Shown piece after piece: positions 1 through 9,876 of a stretch of 64,000 nt of DNA. The stretch lies in assembly GCA_013285425.1 (NCBI GenBank), contig CP053447.1:2796001-2860000 (forward strand). The letters run 5' to 3'. The position numbers were made by a program, and so were the translations under genes. The notes beneath the pieces are model-generated. The model made no database searches. It saw only the letters and a program-made list of their open reading frames with translations, and was not told the DNA's origin. Within the stretch, counting starts at the first letter, position 1, and the number at the start of each line of letters is the position of its first letter. Source of the DNA: Ignavibacteriota bacterium. GTDB taxonomy: Bacteria; Bacteroidota; Ignavibacteria; Ignavibacteriales; Ignavibacteriaceae.

Positions 1-1632
1 GACTAACCTTGATCCAGATTGCGCCATTATCTGTAGAGCGTAAAATGCCACTATTAGTTCCGGCAAAAATATGGTCGTCCGAGTTAACTGCTAATGTTTG
101 TACAATGGTTGTAGGACTAGGAGGAGGTATTGGACCTACATATAATTGTGTCCAATTAACACCATTATCTGTAGAACGCCAAATGGTGTTGTATGTCCCG
201 GCAAAAATGTGGTCGTCTGAGTTAATCACAAGTGAAAAAATAGCACTTCCCGATAATCCTAAGTGAGACCAGCTTTCACCATTATTTGTAGAACGGAAAA
301 CACCATTAACTGGAGTATTAGTATTTGCTCCTGCAAAAATGTGTCCACTCGAGTTTATTGCTAATGACCTGATATCCCCGCTTTCTAAGCCATTACTAAC
401 TTTAATCCAATTTTCTCCATCATCTGTTGAGCGAAAAACACCATTGTATGTTCCAGCAAAAATATGATTGTTTGCATTGAATGCTAAAGAGTATAAACTT
501 AATGAAGTTAATCCATTGCTTTTAAGTGTCCAATTCTCTCCATTATCAATTGAGCGAGAAATACCACCAGACCAAATAGCAGCAAATATGTTGTTATTAG
601 TGTTTATGCCTAATGCACTGATATAAGTATTCAATAACCCGTTATTAACCTCATTCCAGAATTCTCCGTTGTTTATTGATCGAAATATCCCAAAATTAGT
701 TCCGGCAAAAACATGATTATTTGAGTTTATTGCAAGAGAAAGACTAAGCGACCTTTCAGTAAGTCCATTATTTACTTCAATCCAATTTTCACCGTTATCA
801 GTTGACCTAAAAATACTAGAGTAATTTTCGAAAATTGAATGAGTTCCGGCAAAAATATGATTATTTGAATTTATTACTAGTGAAAGAATACTAGTAATAT
901 GGTTCAGTGACCCGCTAAATTTTTGAATCCAATTGTCTCCGTTGTTTGTTGTGCGAAAAATTCCGTCTGAAGTTCCTATAAAGATATGATTGTTTGAATT
1001 AATCGAGAACGACATAATAACATATCCATTACCCGTAAGTCCATTATTTTTTTGTATCCAATTTTCTCCATTATCTGTTGATCGCAAAACTCCACTTCCC
1101 TCTGTTCCTGCAAAAATGTGATTGTTAGAACTTATTGCTAAAGCATTAACAGAAGTATTTGCAGGGATTCCATTATTTATTTGTATCCAATTTTCTCCAT
1201 TATCTGTTGATCGCAAAACTCCACCTCCCTCTGTTCCTGCAAAATGTGATTGTTAGAACTTATTGCTAAAGCATTTACAGAAGTATTTGCAGGAATTCCA
1301 TTATTTATTTGTATCCAATTCTCTCCATTATCAGTAGAACGGAAAACTCCATTCTGATAAGTTCCGACAAAAATATGATTACTCGAATTAATAGTGATTG
1401 AATAAATTCTAGAAGCAGTTAATCCATTATTTTTCGGGATCCAATTTTCTCCATTATCTGTTGAACGGAATACTCCACGATACTGACTTCCAGCAAATAT
1501 ATGCCCACTTGAATTAATAGCTAAATCATAAACTAAACCGCCATAAGGACCATTAGTTTGTTCCCAAAAATCTTGAGGGTATAATTGTATTGTATACTGA
1601 GATATAAAAAGAATAAACCAAAATATTCTCAT
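1..1632 (-). pseudogene. Secreted beta-propeller repeat protein, frameshifted and running off the left edge
   Basis: The gene reads leftward from an ATG at 1632. A signal-peptide-like start (MRIFWFILFISQYTIQLYPQ) is followed by repeats of about 40-43 residues, each carrying the core FRSTDNGENW and NHIFAGT, as in BNR/sialidase-like and two-component-regulator propellers. The frame breaks at 1241-1244, where a run of four A stands in place of the five A found in the neighbouring repeat copy (1112-1116). After correction the frame stays open to base 1 with about ten more repeats, so the C-terminus, probably a sorting tail, lies outside the window. The start overlaps the stop of the upstream M36 gene by four bases (ATGA), which suggests coupled translation. 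The role is unknown; such propellers are usually extracellular binding scaffolds. The break could be real or an assembly error. Confidence 0.8.
1052..1308. repeat. Near-identical 129-bp tandem repeat inside the propeller gene
   Basis: Copy A (1052-1180, 129 bp) and copy B (1181-1308, 128 bp) differ by three substitutions and one missing A. The other propeller units in the gene have diverged clearly, so this pair is a recent duplication of one 43-codon blade unit. The missing base in copy B is what breaks the frame. Confidence 0.9.
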
Positions 1633-4604
1633 TTTATCACCACCATTTTTTTAGTAGCTATGAATGAACCGGCTTGAAGCTGGTAGAAATAAATTCCACT
1701 TGGTAGTTCACTTGCGTTAAATTCAAAATTGTAATTTCCTGCTGGTTTTATTTCATTAACAAGCGTTCTTACTTCTTCGCCGAGTGAGTTAAATATTTTA
1801 AGTGATACTCTTCCTTCATCTTTTAATGAATATTTTATTATTGTAGACGGATTAAAGGGATTCGGGTAGTTCTGTTCAAGTGAATATTCAAGCGGCAGGT
1901 TAACTACAACATTTACTTCATTTGAGTATTTAAAAGTACCGTCATAATCTAACTGCTTTAATCTGTAATTATATTTTCCTTCACTCAATTTAGAATCTGT
2001 AAATGAATATGATTTGGTTTCTGTTGTCGTTCCATATCCGGCAGTATATCCAATCTTTTCGAACTTTCCATTTTCGCTCATTCTTTCAATTTCGAACCCT
2101 TGATTATTTGTTTCTGTGGCTGTTTGCCAGTTTAGTTCAACCTCTGCTCCATTTGCAAAAGCAGTAAATGATGTTAATTCAACCGGAATACTATACTGCA
2201 GACACAAATTATCCCAGTATATATAATCATAATTAAAGGAGTTTCCTGAAAAAGTAATTTCCACTTGAGTATTTGCTCCGCCTGATGCAGGGGTTGTAAA
2301 ATTTCCTGTAAATAACTGCGGACCTACGTTACCTGTTGCGTTAACCTGATTATAGAATAACTCACTCGTTGTTCCTCCATCGTATGTTACACCAATAGTT
2401 ACTGTGCCGCTTGGATTTGAATAATAATCAAAGTAATAGTTAAATGAATATAACACTACTTGATTATCCGGTAAATTAATAACTGAAGATCTTATTTTCG
2501 ATGTTCCATTAAATGACGGTGTCCAGCCTAATCTTAGCTCTGGTGCGGTACCTCCGGCATATGCTGAATTACTTGCAGTCCAGTTTGTCATACCAAGCGG
2601 TCCAACAACAGTCCAGTTGCTTAAATTATTAAATTCATTACACCACTCAACAGCATTTGGATCAGTAACTTTTATATAATTTATTTTGGTTTTACTGCTG
2701 GAATAAGTACCATCAGAAACTGTAAGCTTAACAGTATAATATCCAAAATTAGTATAAACCCAGGTTGGATTTTTATCTGTAGCATCAACAACTCCATCGT
2801 TATTAAAATCCCACTCCCAGGAAGTAATTGGATTCGGCTGAGAGATAGATAAGTCAGTAAAATGAACAGTTAACGGTGCACTACCAACTGTAACGTCTGC
2901 CATAAAATCTGCGGTTACTGGTCCTGCAATATAACCTCTGTCTGCAAAAACAGGAATAATATGGACAAGATTACTGCCGCTGTAGTTAAGCTGATCGGCT
3001 GCTATAAAAGCGTTTGCAGCATCTTGTTGATTAGAACCACTATTAGTCATAGCAAGTGCTTCAAGAAAGTTTTTATCTGTTGCATTCCTTCCAATCAAGT
3101 CATAAATAGACATCAAAGAAGAAGCCCACATCTGTCCATCAGTATGAATTGTTCCGGTTAATCCTTCAGGATAGTGAGCGCCATAGTTTGTGATTCTGCC
3201 AGCCCAAAAAGGATTATGTCCGTCCCAAACAAAAACCCAATTATAAGCAGGATCGATTGGTGTCCAATATCCTGTGCTTCTTAAATATGAGCTTGCCCAG
3301 TAATCACCGCATCCCTCACTTAAACCCTGAACCTGTGAAAGAGAACCATTTGTTAACCAATCGTGAAGCCCATGACCAAGTTCATGAAGAATAACGCCCG
3401 GATCTTCACAATCATCAACACCGCCATCGCCCCAGGCAATTTGTCCTGTGCTTGGGATATAATGTGCATTATCGTCACCATTTAATCCATGCGGATCATA
3501 TCTAATACCGCCGGTATATTGAAATGGATGCAGTGTTATGTTAAGTGAGTCGTTAATCCATCTCATTGCATTATCAATATGATAGTAAGCATTCACTGCT
3601 TCAAAAGAATCATGGCTTCTTGTAAAAAAGAAATCAGTTGTCGGATTGGTATGCAGCCCTGTATAAGGTGCTTCAAAATCTCTTATCTCTGCCCAGGGAC
3701 CTTTTAAAATATATGCACCGCTTTCAAAAGTAATATCGTGTAATGTTCTTAGTTCACGATGAAAAGTCAGCGAGTCAGAATCTGCATCATTGTTATCTAC
3801 AAATCCTGGTGAGCCGTAAGTTGTTCTTGCATGAGAAATCGGATCAGGAGCAAATACATAGCCGCTTCCTTCAACCAATTCTGGTTTTGATTTAATCGGA
3901 TCATCATAGCAGGCAACATCTTCAGCTCTGAAAATCTCACCAGTCTGTGCATCAACTAAAACCTGCCATTCACCAAATAATTCTTCCGATGGTACAATCG
4001 TTACAACCTGAGCAAGTCTAAATGTTCCTTTGTTATAATAAATACCGGGTTCACTTTTTTCAAAATTGATTGCACCTTTTACACCTAAATATCCCTTTGC
4101 AATAATTAATGCGTGCTCTGTGCTGATATTAATCCTTTCAAGATCGTTAGTTACCTTTGTATTATAATTTACCTTTGAACCATTAGCAACAAACACCACC
4201 TGGTTGTTTTTACTTATTGTAACATTTATTCTCGAATTTAACACCGGATACTGCCCGACGTATTGATCGAAATGAACGTGATATCCTGCGGGAGTTTCTC
4301 TGGTAGAAAGATATCTCAGTTCAGATAGATCAGGTGAAAATTTGAAAAGATCATGGTTTTCAATAAGAAATTGCCGCGCCATATTTTCAGGAGAATCTTT
4401 TGTTACCTGATAATCAGGTTTATAAAGAGCTACCGGAACTCCGGTTTCCTGACTAATTCTCATATTATTTTTAACAATAGTAGCTTCGGATTCATCAGGT
4501 ACTATTTGCAATGATGAAACAACCGGAGCTTTTTGAGCAAACGAAATGCTCAGGAACAGTAGAGCAATAATTAATGAGAATGCTTTACGTAGATATGTAT
4601 TCAT
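1629..4604 (-). CDS. Secreted M36 (fungalysin-like) metallopeptidase with PKD domain and T9SS sorting tail
   Basis: The 991-residue exported zinc peptidase starts at an ATG preceded by GAGGAT. A signal peptide (about 1-23, ending SFAQ) is followed by a fungalysin/thermolysin-type propeptide (about 40-230). The catalytic domain has HELGH at 407-411 and a downstream SEGCGDYWA, whose Glu430 fits the third zinc ligand of M36. A PKD domain (about 562-650), a jelly-roll-like segment (about 655-800), an Ig-like segment starting PVELTSFTA, and a C-terminal T9SS type A domain (NYPNPFNP, ending KKMVVIK) follow. The protein is probably released or anchored at the cell surface to digest protein. It heads a two-gene unit: its TGA overlaps the ATG of the propeller gene. 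The exact peptide specificity cannot be read from the sequence. Confidence 0.88.
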   Translation of the reverse strand: MNTYLRKAFSLIIALLFLSISFAQKAPVVSSLQIVPDESEATIVKNNMRISQETGVPVALYKPDYQVTKDSPENMARQFLIENHDLFKFSPDLSELRYLSTRETPAGYHVHFDQYVGQYPVLNSRINVTISKNNQVVFVANGSKVNYNTKVTNDLERINISTEHALIIAKGYLGVKGAINFEKSEPGIYYNKGTFRLAQVVTIVPSEELFGEWQVLVDAQTGEIFRAEDVACYDDPIKSKPELVEGSGYVFAPDPISHARTTYGSPGFVDNNDADSDSLTFHRELRTLHDITFESGAYILKGPWAEIRDFEAPYTGLHTNPTTDFFFTRSHDSFEAVNAYYHIDNAMRWINDSLNITLHPFQYTGGIRYDPHGLNGDDNAHYIPSTGQIAWGDGGVDDCEDPGVILHELGHGLHDWLTNGSLSQVQGLSEGCGDYWASSYLRSTGYWTPIDPAYNWVFVWDGHNPFWAGRITNYGAHYPEGLTGTIHTDGQMWASSLMSIYDLIGRNATDKNFLEALAMTNSGSNQQDAANAFIAADQLNYSGSNLVHIIPVFADRGYIAGPVTADFMADVTVGSAPLTVHFTDLSISQPNPITSWEWDFNNDGVVDATDKNPTWVYTNFGYYTVKLTVSDGTYSSSKTKINYIKVTDPNAVEWCNEFNNLSNWTVVGPLGMTNWTASNSAYAGGTAPELRLGWTPSFNGTSKIRSSVINLPDNQVVLYSFNYYFDYYSNPSGTVTIGVTYDGGTTSELFYNQVNATGNVGPQLFTGNFTTPASGGANTQVEITFSGNSFNYDYIYWDNLCLQYSIPVELTSFTAFANGAEVELNWQTATETNNQGFEIERMSENGKFEKIGYTAGYGTTTETKSYSFTDSKLSEGKYNYRLKQLDYDGTFKYSNEVNVVVNLPLEYSLEQNYPNPFNPSTIIKYSLKDEGRVSLKIFNSLGEEVRTLVNEIKPAGNYNFEFNASELPSGIYFYQLQAGSFIATKKMVVIK

Positions 4605-4864
4605 TTTATCCTCAACGAATTTTGATATGATAGTTAGTTAATTGTTTAGAAACTTCTTTTTAGTAAAAACATTTATAGGATTATGCAATTTGTTTACTAA
4701 GGAAACTCTGCCTTCAAAAACTGAGCTGCTCAATGAATGATTTTATGATATCGTCATTGCTTTACTAATATTATAATTTATTTTGGTCTGGTCAATTAAA
4801 TCTGAGATATTTTTTTTATTTTTTTCTTTACTATAGTCTGTTTATAAAAATTATTATGAATATA

Positions 4865-7096
4865 TTATCTGAGCAGCATCATCTTCCTGACCTGTGTTAA
4901 ACTACCGGCAGATATTCTGTAAAAATAAATTCCGCTAGAAAGACTGTAAGTATCTCCGTCTGAATTTAATCCGCCAATAGCAGAAAATTTAACTTCATAA
5001 CTGCCGGCAGGTTTTTCCTCATTAACTAAAATTGCAATTTCATTACCAAGAACATCATATACTTTTAATGTAACAAACTGCCTGCTGCCTATTGCAAACT
5101 GAATATTGGTGGCTGGGTTAAACGGATTTGGATAATTCTGATAAAGAATAAATTCATCTGGAAAAATTTTACCATCTACAGAAGATATTCCGTTTCTAAA
5201 ATAAACATCCATACTATCAATCGTTGAATTGCCTGACTGATCAAATACTTCAGCATATATTCTATATTCAGAGTCATAATAATCCGCAGTATTTAATGAA
5301 TTATTTTTTTCTTCAAGAGTGATCAGCGAATCACCGTTGCTATTAGTAATAACATGATGGAAGTTCCTTTCTGAATTCATCCAGACTGTCGGGGTTAAAA
5401 TATTATCCCGCTTATACATTACAGTTGCATAAGGCTCAAAATTATCACCTGAATAAAACGGATAAGAATGATTCAGTAAATGAGCCATTTTACGCGGGAC
5501 TATAATCTGATTATCAGAAATTCTTTTTATCCAATAATCAATTTTGAATGCCGGCTGCTGCCATCCGGAATCTCCGGCATAATCAAATACTTTTATTATA
5601 ATATCCACCTCACCAAACAATGAATCCGGCTGCAGATAATTACTTGTTTCATTAGTACAAAAACCAAATTTTTGATCAGGAAAAACATCGTCAATTACCG
5701 GAGCAGTTTCATCATTAACTGGTGTTAGTGCAAGCAACGGATTAAAATTGATTCCCCATTCATTATCACTATACAACCATACAAAACCTGAATCATTAAT
5801 TTCTACAAAATGTATATGCCCCCAATCATAAGTCCATTCAATAATATCTGCAAGATAGTCGTGCACTTCAACTGTATCACCCACATCAAATTGAATTGTG
5901 TTTTCAATTAAATGAGCATACAACCATCCGTTTGATCTATCCTGAGTATTTGAATCACAGATTGATAATCTCCAGTAAACTGCACCGCCGGTAGTTAAAA
6001 CACACTTTACAACCCCGCCTCTAACAGCGTAAGTTGGTTCGCCAATCGGAGTAATTATATCAAGCCCCTGATGCAGGTATGAATATCCCGACCCAAAACC
6101 ACCCATATGTTGTTCGTAATGATTCCATACAGTGCGCATACTATCGAACGGCGCAAATGGCCAGGGAATATTATCATAAGCGCCGGTTTTATTTGATGGT
6201 TTAAAAGCTTCGGATTGCTTCAGATATTTACTTTGCCCGGTCAGCGATTCTTGTTTGGTACCATTCAGATCAAAAAATATAATTTCACCTTGTGATTGAT
6301 TCTTAGTACGAATGTGAACACCAACAGCAATTTTGTTATCTATGATTTTCAAATCTCTGTTTGATTTATTAACCTCAGAAGTAAAGGAAAATTTAACTTT
6401 ACCATCAGATAAAGAAAATACTTTAAGATTTTTCTTATCAATTGCAGCAGCAAAATCATTTGCCGAAGATATGATAACTTTTCGTGTATGTTTAAAACCT
6501 GTATAGATCGATCTGATAAATATTCCTTCATTAAAAACTTCAATCTTATCTTCTGAAGCAATCGCAATTAATTTATCATCTTCAGAAACAGCAAACTTAA
6601 ATCCTTTAGGATAATTTTTAACAGAAAGATCTTTAACAGAAATAATCTGTATTCCATCCGGTGTGCCTACTCCAAACAGATTGCCTGATAATGAAAACCC
6701 GGACAGATTTGCATTTACAAATTCAAGTTCATTCAGTTTGATTCCTGTTTTTGAATAAAAATGAATCTTTAACTTTCTATTGAAGTGATAGGAGTGATCA
6801 TAAAAAACAATATTACCGGAATTAGATATATCAACATCAGAACCCGGAATATCAGTCATTGTAAACAGACACTTATCATTTTCATAAAAACTGAAATTGA
6901 CAAGTTTCCTCATTTCATCAGTAACTTCCTTTATCTCATAATTACACCAGTAAATTCCATTTTCAGATTCTTTTTTTGCATGGGAATTTATACTGTTGTG
7001 TATTATTGTTCCATTTATTGAAGTGGTAAATTCAGATTGTGCAAAGACTAAACAAGTACTTAACGCCAGGGCTGCAGCAAATAAAATTTTACTCAT
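4865..7096 (-). CDS. Secreted M23 (LytM-like) peptidase with N-terminal propeller and T9SS sorting tail
   Basis: The 743-residue exported protein starts at an ATG with a clear AGGAG site, and its signal peptide ends near residue 20 (LVFAQ). Residues about 45-290 form WD/propeller-like beta repeats. The M23 zinc site is visible as HQGLD (His342, Asp346), YAHL (His395) and GHIHF (His427, His429), so the catalytic residues of a peptidoglycan-type endopeptidase fold are intact. The C-terminus has the T9SS type A signature (NYPNPFNP) and ends RKMMLLR. M23 enzymes usually cut peptide cross-bridges in cell walls, but an N-terminal propeller and a T9SS tail suggest an extracellular substrate, possibly other bacteria or proteins. 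That last point is inference. Confidence 0.85.
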   Translation of the reverse strand: MSKILFAAALALSTCLVFAQSEFTTSINGTIIHNSINSHAKKESENGIYWCNYEIKEVTDEMRKLVNFSFYENDKCLFTMTDIPGSDVDISNSGNIVFYDHSYHFNRKLKIHFYSKTGIKLNELEFVNANLSGFSLSGNLFGVGTPDGIQIISVKDLSVKNYPKGFKFAVSEDDKLIAIASEDKIEVFNEGIFIRSIYTGFKHTRKVIISSANDFAAAIDKKNLKVFSLSDGKVKFSFTSEVNKSNRDLKIIDNKIAVGVHIRTKNQSQGEIIFFDLNGTKQESLTGQSKYLKQSEAFKPSNKTGAYDNIPWPFAPFDSMRTVWNHYEQHMGGFGSGYSYLHQGLDIITPIGEPTYAVRGGVVKCVLTTGGAVYWRLSICDSNTQDRSNGWLYAHLIENTIQFDVGDTVEVHDYLADIIEWTYDWGHIHFVEINDSGFVWLYSDNEWGINFNPLLALTPVNDETAPVIDDVFPDQKFGFCTNETSNYLQPDSLFGEVDIIIKVFDYAGDSGWQQPAFKIDYWIKRISDNQIIVPRKMAHLLNHSYPFYSGDNFEPYATVMYKRDNILTPTVWMNSERNFHHVITNSNGDSLITLEEKNNSLNTADYYDSEYRIYAEVFDQSGNSTIDSMDVYFRNGISSVDGKIFPDEFILYQNYPNPFNPATNIQFAIGSRQFVTLKVYDVLGNEIAILVNEEKPAGSYEVKFSAIGGLNSDGDTYSLSSGIYFYRISAGSLTQVRKMMLLR

Positions 7097-7110
7097 ATCT
7101 GACTCCTAGT

Positions 7111-7143
7111 AAAATAAAAAAGCCCCTTAAAATAAGGGGCTTT
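7111..7143 (-). terminator. Rho-independent terminator of hslVU
   Basis: Read on the minus strand, the stem AAAGCCCCTTA / TAAGGGGCTTT (7133-7143 and 7119-7129) has a three-base loop and is followed by a T-rich run. It lies five bases beyond the hslU stop and just upstream of the next minus-strand gene's ribosome-binding site. Confidence 0.9.
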
Positions 7144-7148
7144 AATCA

Positions 7149-8561
7149 CTATAAAATAAATTTACTTAAATCTCTGTCCTTAACAATTTTTTCAAGTTTA
7201 TCTTTTACAAATTTTGCATCAATTTTTACTGTGTCTGAAGGAATTTTGTCAGGAACATCAAAAAGTATTTCATCAAGCAAAGTTGTAAGAATTGTGTGTA
7301 ATCTTCTTGCACCGATATTTTCAACCTGTTCATTCACTTCGGTCGCAATACGTGCAATTTCTTTTATTCCATCTTTACTAAAGTTTAATTTAACACCTTC
7401 TGTTTCAAGTAAGGCGCCGTATTGCTTAAGCAGTGCATTTTGAGGAGTGGTCAATATCTGAATAAAGTCTTCCTCCGATAAACTGTTTAATTCAACCCTA
7501 ATCGGAAACCGCCCCTGTAACTCAGGGATTAAATCCGATGGCTTCGAAACATGAAATGCACCTGATGCAATAAACAGGATATGATCGGTTCTAACAACAC
7601 CATACTTTGTATTTACATTAGAGCCTTCAACAATTGGAAGAAGATCCCTCTGAACACCTTCGCGTGAAACATCAGGACCATGAGCTTTTCCGCCGCCAGC
7701 AACTTTATCAATCTCATCAATAAAAATCATTCCGGAGTTTTCAACCCGTTCAATTGCTTCTTTCTGAACAGCATCCATATCAATCAGCTTCTGCATTTCC
7801 TCCTGCGCAAGAATTTGCCGTGCTTCTTTTACAGTAGTTTTTCTTTTCTTTCGTTTCTTTGGCATGATGCTGCCCATTATTTCCTGTATGTTAATCCCCA
7901 TATCATCCATACCAAAAGGACCCAAAACCTGCATACCAATTGAAGGCTGTGCCTGAGAATCAAACTCAATCAACTTGTCATCCATTTCGCCGCTTTTAAC
8001 TTTTTCGCGCATCCATTCACGAGTTTTTTTATTCTGATAAACTTCATTTTCAGTTTCATTCCCGTTCTCGTTTACTGGTTGTTCTTCGCCTTCCTGAACA
8101 ACAGAAGTTGTTTGAATTTTTTTAACCGGTGGAATTAAAATATCAAGTATGCGTTCATCTGCAAGCTTTTCAGCTTTAGCCTGAACTTCAGAAGCTTTTT
8201 CGGCTTTAACAAGATTTACTCCAACCTCCACCAGATCGCGCACCATTGATTCAACATCTCTGCCGACATATCCAACCTCAGTAAATTTTGAAGCTTCAAC
8301 TTTAACAAACGGAGCCTGCGATAATCTTGCTAATCTTCTTGCAATCTCAGTTTTACCAACACCAGTAGGTCCGATAAGTATTATATTGTTGGGCATAATC
8401 TCTTCCCGCAGTACATCCTTTACCTGCTGTCTTCTCCATCGATTTCGGATTGCAATTGCAACAGCACGTTTAGCTTCTGTTTGCCCGATTATAAACTTAT
8501 CTAATTCCTTTACAATTTCTGAAGGAGTATAAACATTTTTTTCTACGGATTTATTTCCCAT
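7149..8561 (-). CDS. hslU: HslU, ATPase subunit of the HslUV protease
   Basis: This AAA+ unfoldase feeds substrates to the HslV peptidase in the cytoplasm. Counting from the ATG at 8561, the Walker A motif GPTGVGKT is at about 64-71. An acidic, Gln/Glu-rich I domain follows (about 110-240), then the Walker B motif FIDEIDK. The extreme C-terminus, DLSKFIL, matches the tail that inserts into HslV. At about 470 residues it is slightly longer than the usual 440-460 because of the I domain. A TTG six bases upstream (8567) overlaps the hslV stop and could also start translation; I chose the ATG because it begins MGNKSVEK. It is translated right after hslV and closed by a strong terminator. Confidence 0.95.
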   Translation of the reverse strand: MGNKSVEKNVYTPSEIVKELDKFIIGQTEAKRAVAIAIRNRWRRQQVKDVLREEIMPNNIILIGPTGVGKTEIARRLARLSQAPFVKVEASKFTEVGYVGRDVESMVRDLVEVGVNLVKAEKASEVQAKAEKLADERILDILIPPVKKIQTTSVVQEGEEQPVNENGNETENEVYQNKKTREWMREKVKSGEMDDKLIEFDSQAQPSIGMQVLGPFGMDDMGINIQEIMGSIMPKKRKKRKTTVKEARQILAQEEMQKLIDMDAVQKEAIERVENSGMIFIDEIDKVAGGGKAHGPDVSREGVQRDLLPIVEGSNVNTKYGVVRTDHILFIASGAFHVSKPSDLIPELQGRFPIRVELNSLSEEDFIQILTTPQNALLKQYGALLETEGVKLNFSKDGIKEIARIATEVNEQVENIGARRLHTILTTLLDEILFDVPDKIPSDTVKIDAKFVKDKLEKIVKDRDLSKFIL

Positions 8562-8563
8562 AA

Positions 8564-9103
8564 TCAATCAATTACCTCAACATTAATTTTATCGTTCGTA
8601 TAAATACAAATATCAGCTGCTGTTTTTAACGATTCCTGCACTATTTCTTTTGCAGAAAGCTGACTATGCTTTTTTAACATTTGTGCAGCGGCGAGTGCAT
8701 ACATTCCGCCTGAACCAATTGCAACGATCTGATCGTCAGGTTCAATAACATCTCCGGTTCCTGAAACAACAAGTGCAGTATCTTTAGAGATAACAGCGAG
8801 CATTGCTTCAAGCTTTCTCAGAAATTTATCCGTGCGCCAGTCTTTTGCAAGCTCAACAGCAGCGCGGTTAACATTTCCGCGGTATTGTTCAAGTTTATCT
8901 TCAAATCTTTCCATTAGTGTAAATGCATCTGCTGAAGCACCTGCAAAACCGCAAAGCACTTTTCCGTTTGCTATTTTTCTTATCTTCATAGCATTATGTT
9001 TCATAATAGTGTTGCCCAGAGAAACCTGCCCATCACCGCCAAGCGCTGCCACACCGTTGTGTATAATACCAAGTATTGTGGTTGATCTTAATTTTTTTTT
9101 CAT
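8564..9103 (-). CDS. hslV: HslV, proteolytic subunit of the HslUV protease
   Basis: This 179-residue threonine peptidase forms the proteolytic double ring of the bacterial proteasome-like HslUV complex. The N-terminus MKKKLRS precedes TTILG, so the catalytic Thr (Thr8 in the precursor) should become N-terminal after removal of a seven-residue propeptide. The conserved GGDGQVSLG and the Gly-rich [11 protein letters not shown] segments are present, and the length is typical of the family. The stop codon lies next to the start of hslU, so the two are co-translated. About 125 bases upstream are free of genes and presumably hold the promoter; no recognisable heat-shock operator was seen. Confidence 0.96.
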   Translation of the reverse strand: MKKKLRSTTILGIIHNGVAALGGDGQVSLGNTIMKHNAMKIRKIANGKVLCGFAGASADAFTLMERFEDKLEQYRGNVNRAAVELAKDWRTDKFLRKLEAMLAVISKDTALVVSGTGDVIEPDDQIVAIGSGGMYALAAAQMLKKHSQLSAKEIVQESLKTAADICIYTNDKINVEVID

Positions 9104-9228
9104 AAATAATTATACCTGAATTTAATCATTACAAATTTAGTAATATGAACCGTACACTCTAAATCAGACAGTAAAAAATAAGCTGTAAAACTCAATAAAT
9201 AAATTAAAGTGTGTTATTAATATTATTA

Positions 9229-9876
9229 CTAATGTCCCCTGAATTTATCTGAAAGAAATTTAATTCTAATTGGAAAAATTCTTGGTACATTTTTCCGGTA
9301 ATTTGAATAAACATCACCGAAAAGTCTAACCAATTTTTTTTCTTCATAATACGATCCGATGTAAAAATATGCTGTAAACGATATGAACATTGTGAGATAA
9401 AACAAATTCATTTCAGCTCTGAATAGTAAAAATATTATTGAGAAGAAATAAACCGGATGACGACTGTACTTATATGGTCCATTTATTCTTAAAGTATATC
9501 TTTCATCAAGTTCATTTTCAGAATATTCTTTTTTAAAAAATCTTTCTATCTGATTAACTCCTAAAAACTCTTTCAAGCTGATATATTTAAAGCACCATAT
9601 TATTCCTGCCATTGCTGTTAATTGTGGAATCAAAACAAGATAATCAAAAGGCGGAGGTAATTGATAAATCTGTAGTGAAGGATGAGGTGCTGCTTCCCAG
9701 ATGTAATACAGACTTAACAAAGCAAAGATGTTAAATAATAATCTGTAGAAAGCTATGAATTTCCCGAATAATTTTTTAAAAATTATTTTAATCTTGTCGG
9801 ATGCCAGCACTGAGTGCACTGATCCATAAAGAGCAAAGAGAAAAATTAAAGTAACAACATCCCAAAAATATTCCAT
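9229..9876 (-). CDS. Membrane methyltransferase of the NnrU/isoprenylcysteine methyltransferase type
   Basis: The 215-residue integral membrane protein has about five or six hydrophobic segments. A C-terminal block, YKYSRHPVYF (about 150), followed by a second membrane pair and EEKKLVRLFG, matches the SAM-binding region of the isoprenylcysteine/phospholipid methyltransferase superfamily. The N-terminal part (FALYGSVHSVLAS) resembles NnrU-like members. The substrate is unknown; many bacterial relatives are annotated only by fold. The ATG follows the rpoN stop directly (TAA then ATG), so it is the third gene of the DUF3109-rpoN operon and probably depends on it for translation. Confidence 0.75.
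   Translation of the reverse strand: MEYFWDVVTLIFLFALYGSVHSVLASDKIKIIFKKLFGKFIAFYRLLFNIFALLSLYYIWEAAPHPSLQIYQLPPPFDYLVLIPQLTAMAGIIWCFKYISLKEFLGVNQIERFFKKEYSENELDERYTLRINGPYKYSRHPVYFFSIIFLLFRAEMNLFYLTMFISFTAYFYIGSYYEEKKLVRLFGDVYSNYRKNVPRIFPIRIKFLSDKFRGH

Noticed and set aside
9..266. 85-codon plus-strand frame
   Set aside because: It is the antisense shadow of the propeller repeats on the minus strand.
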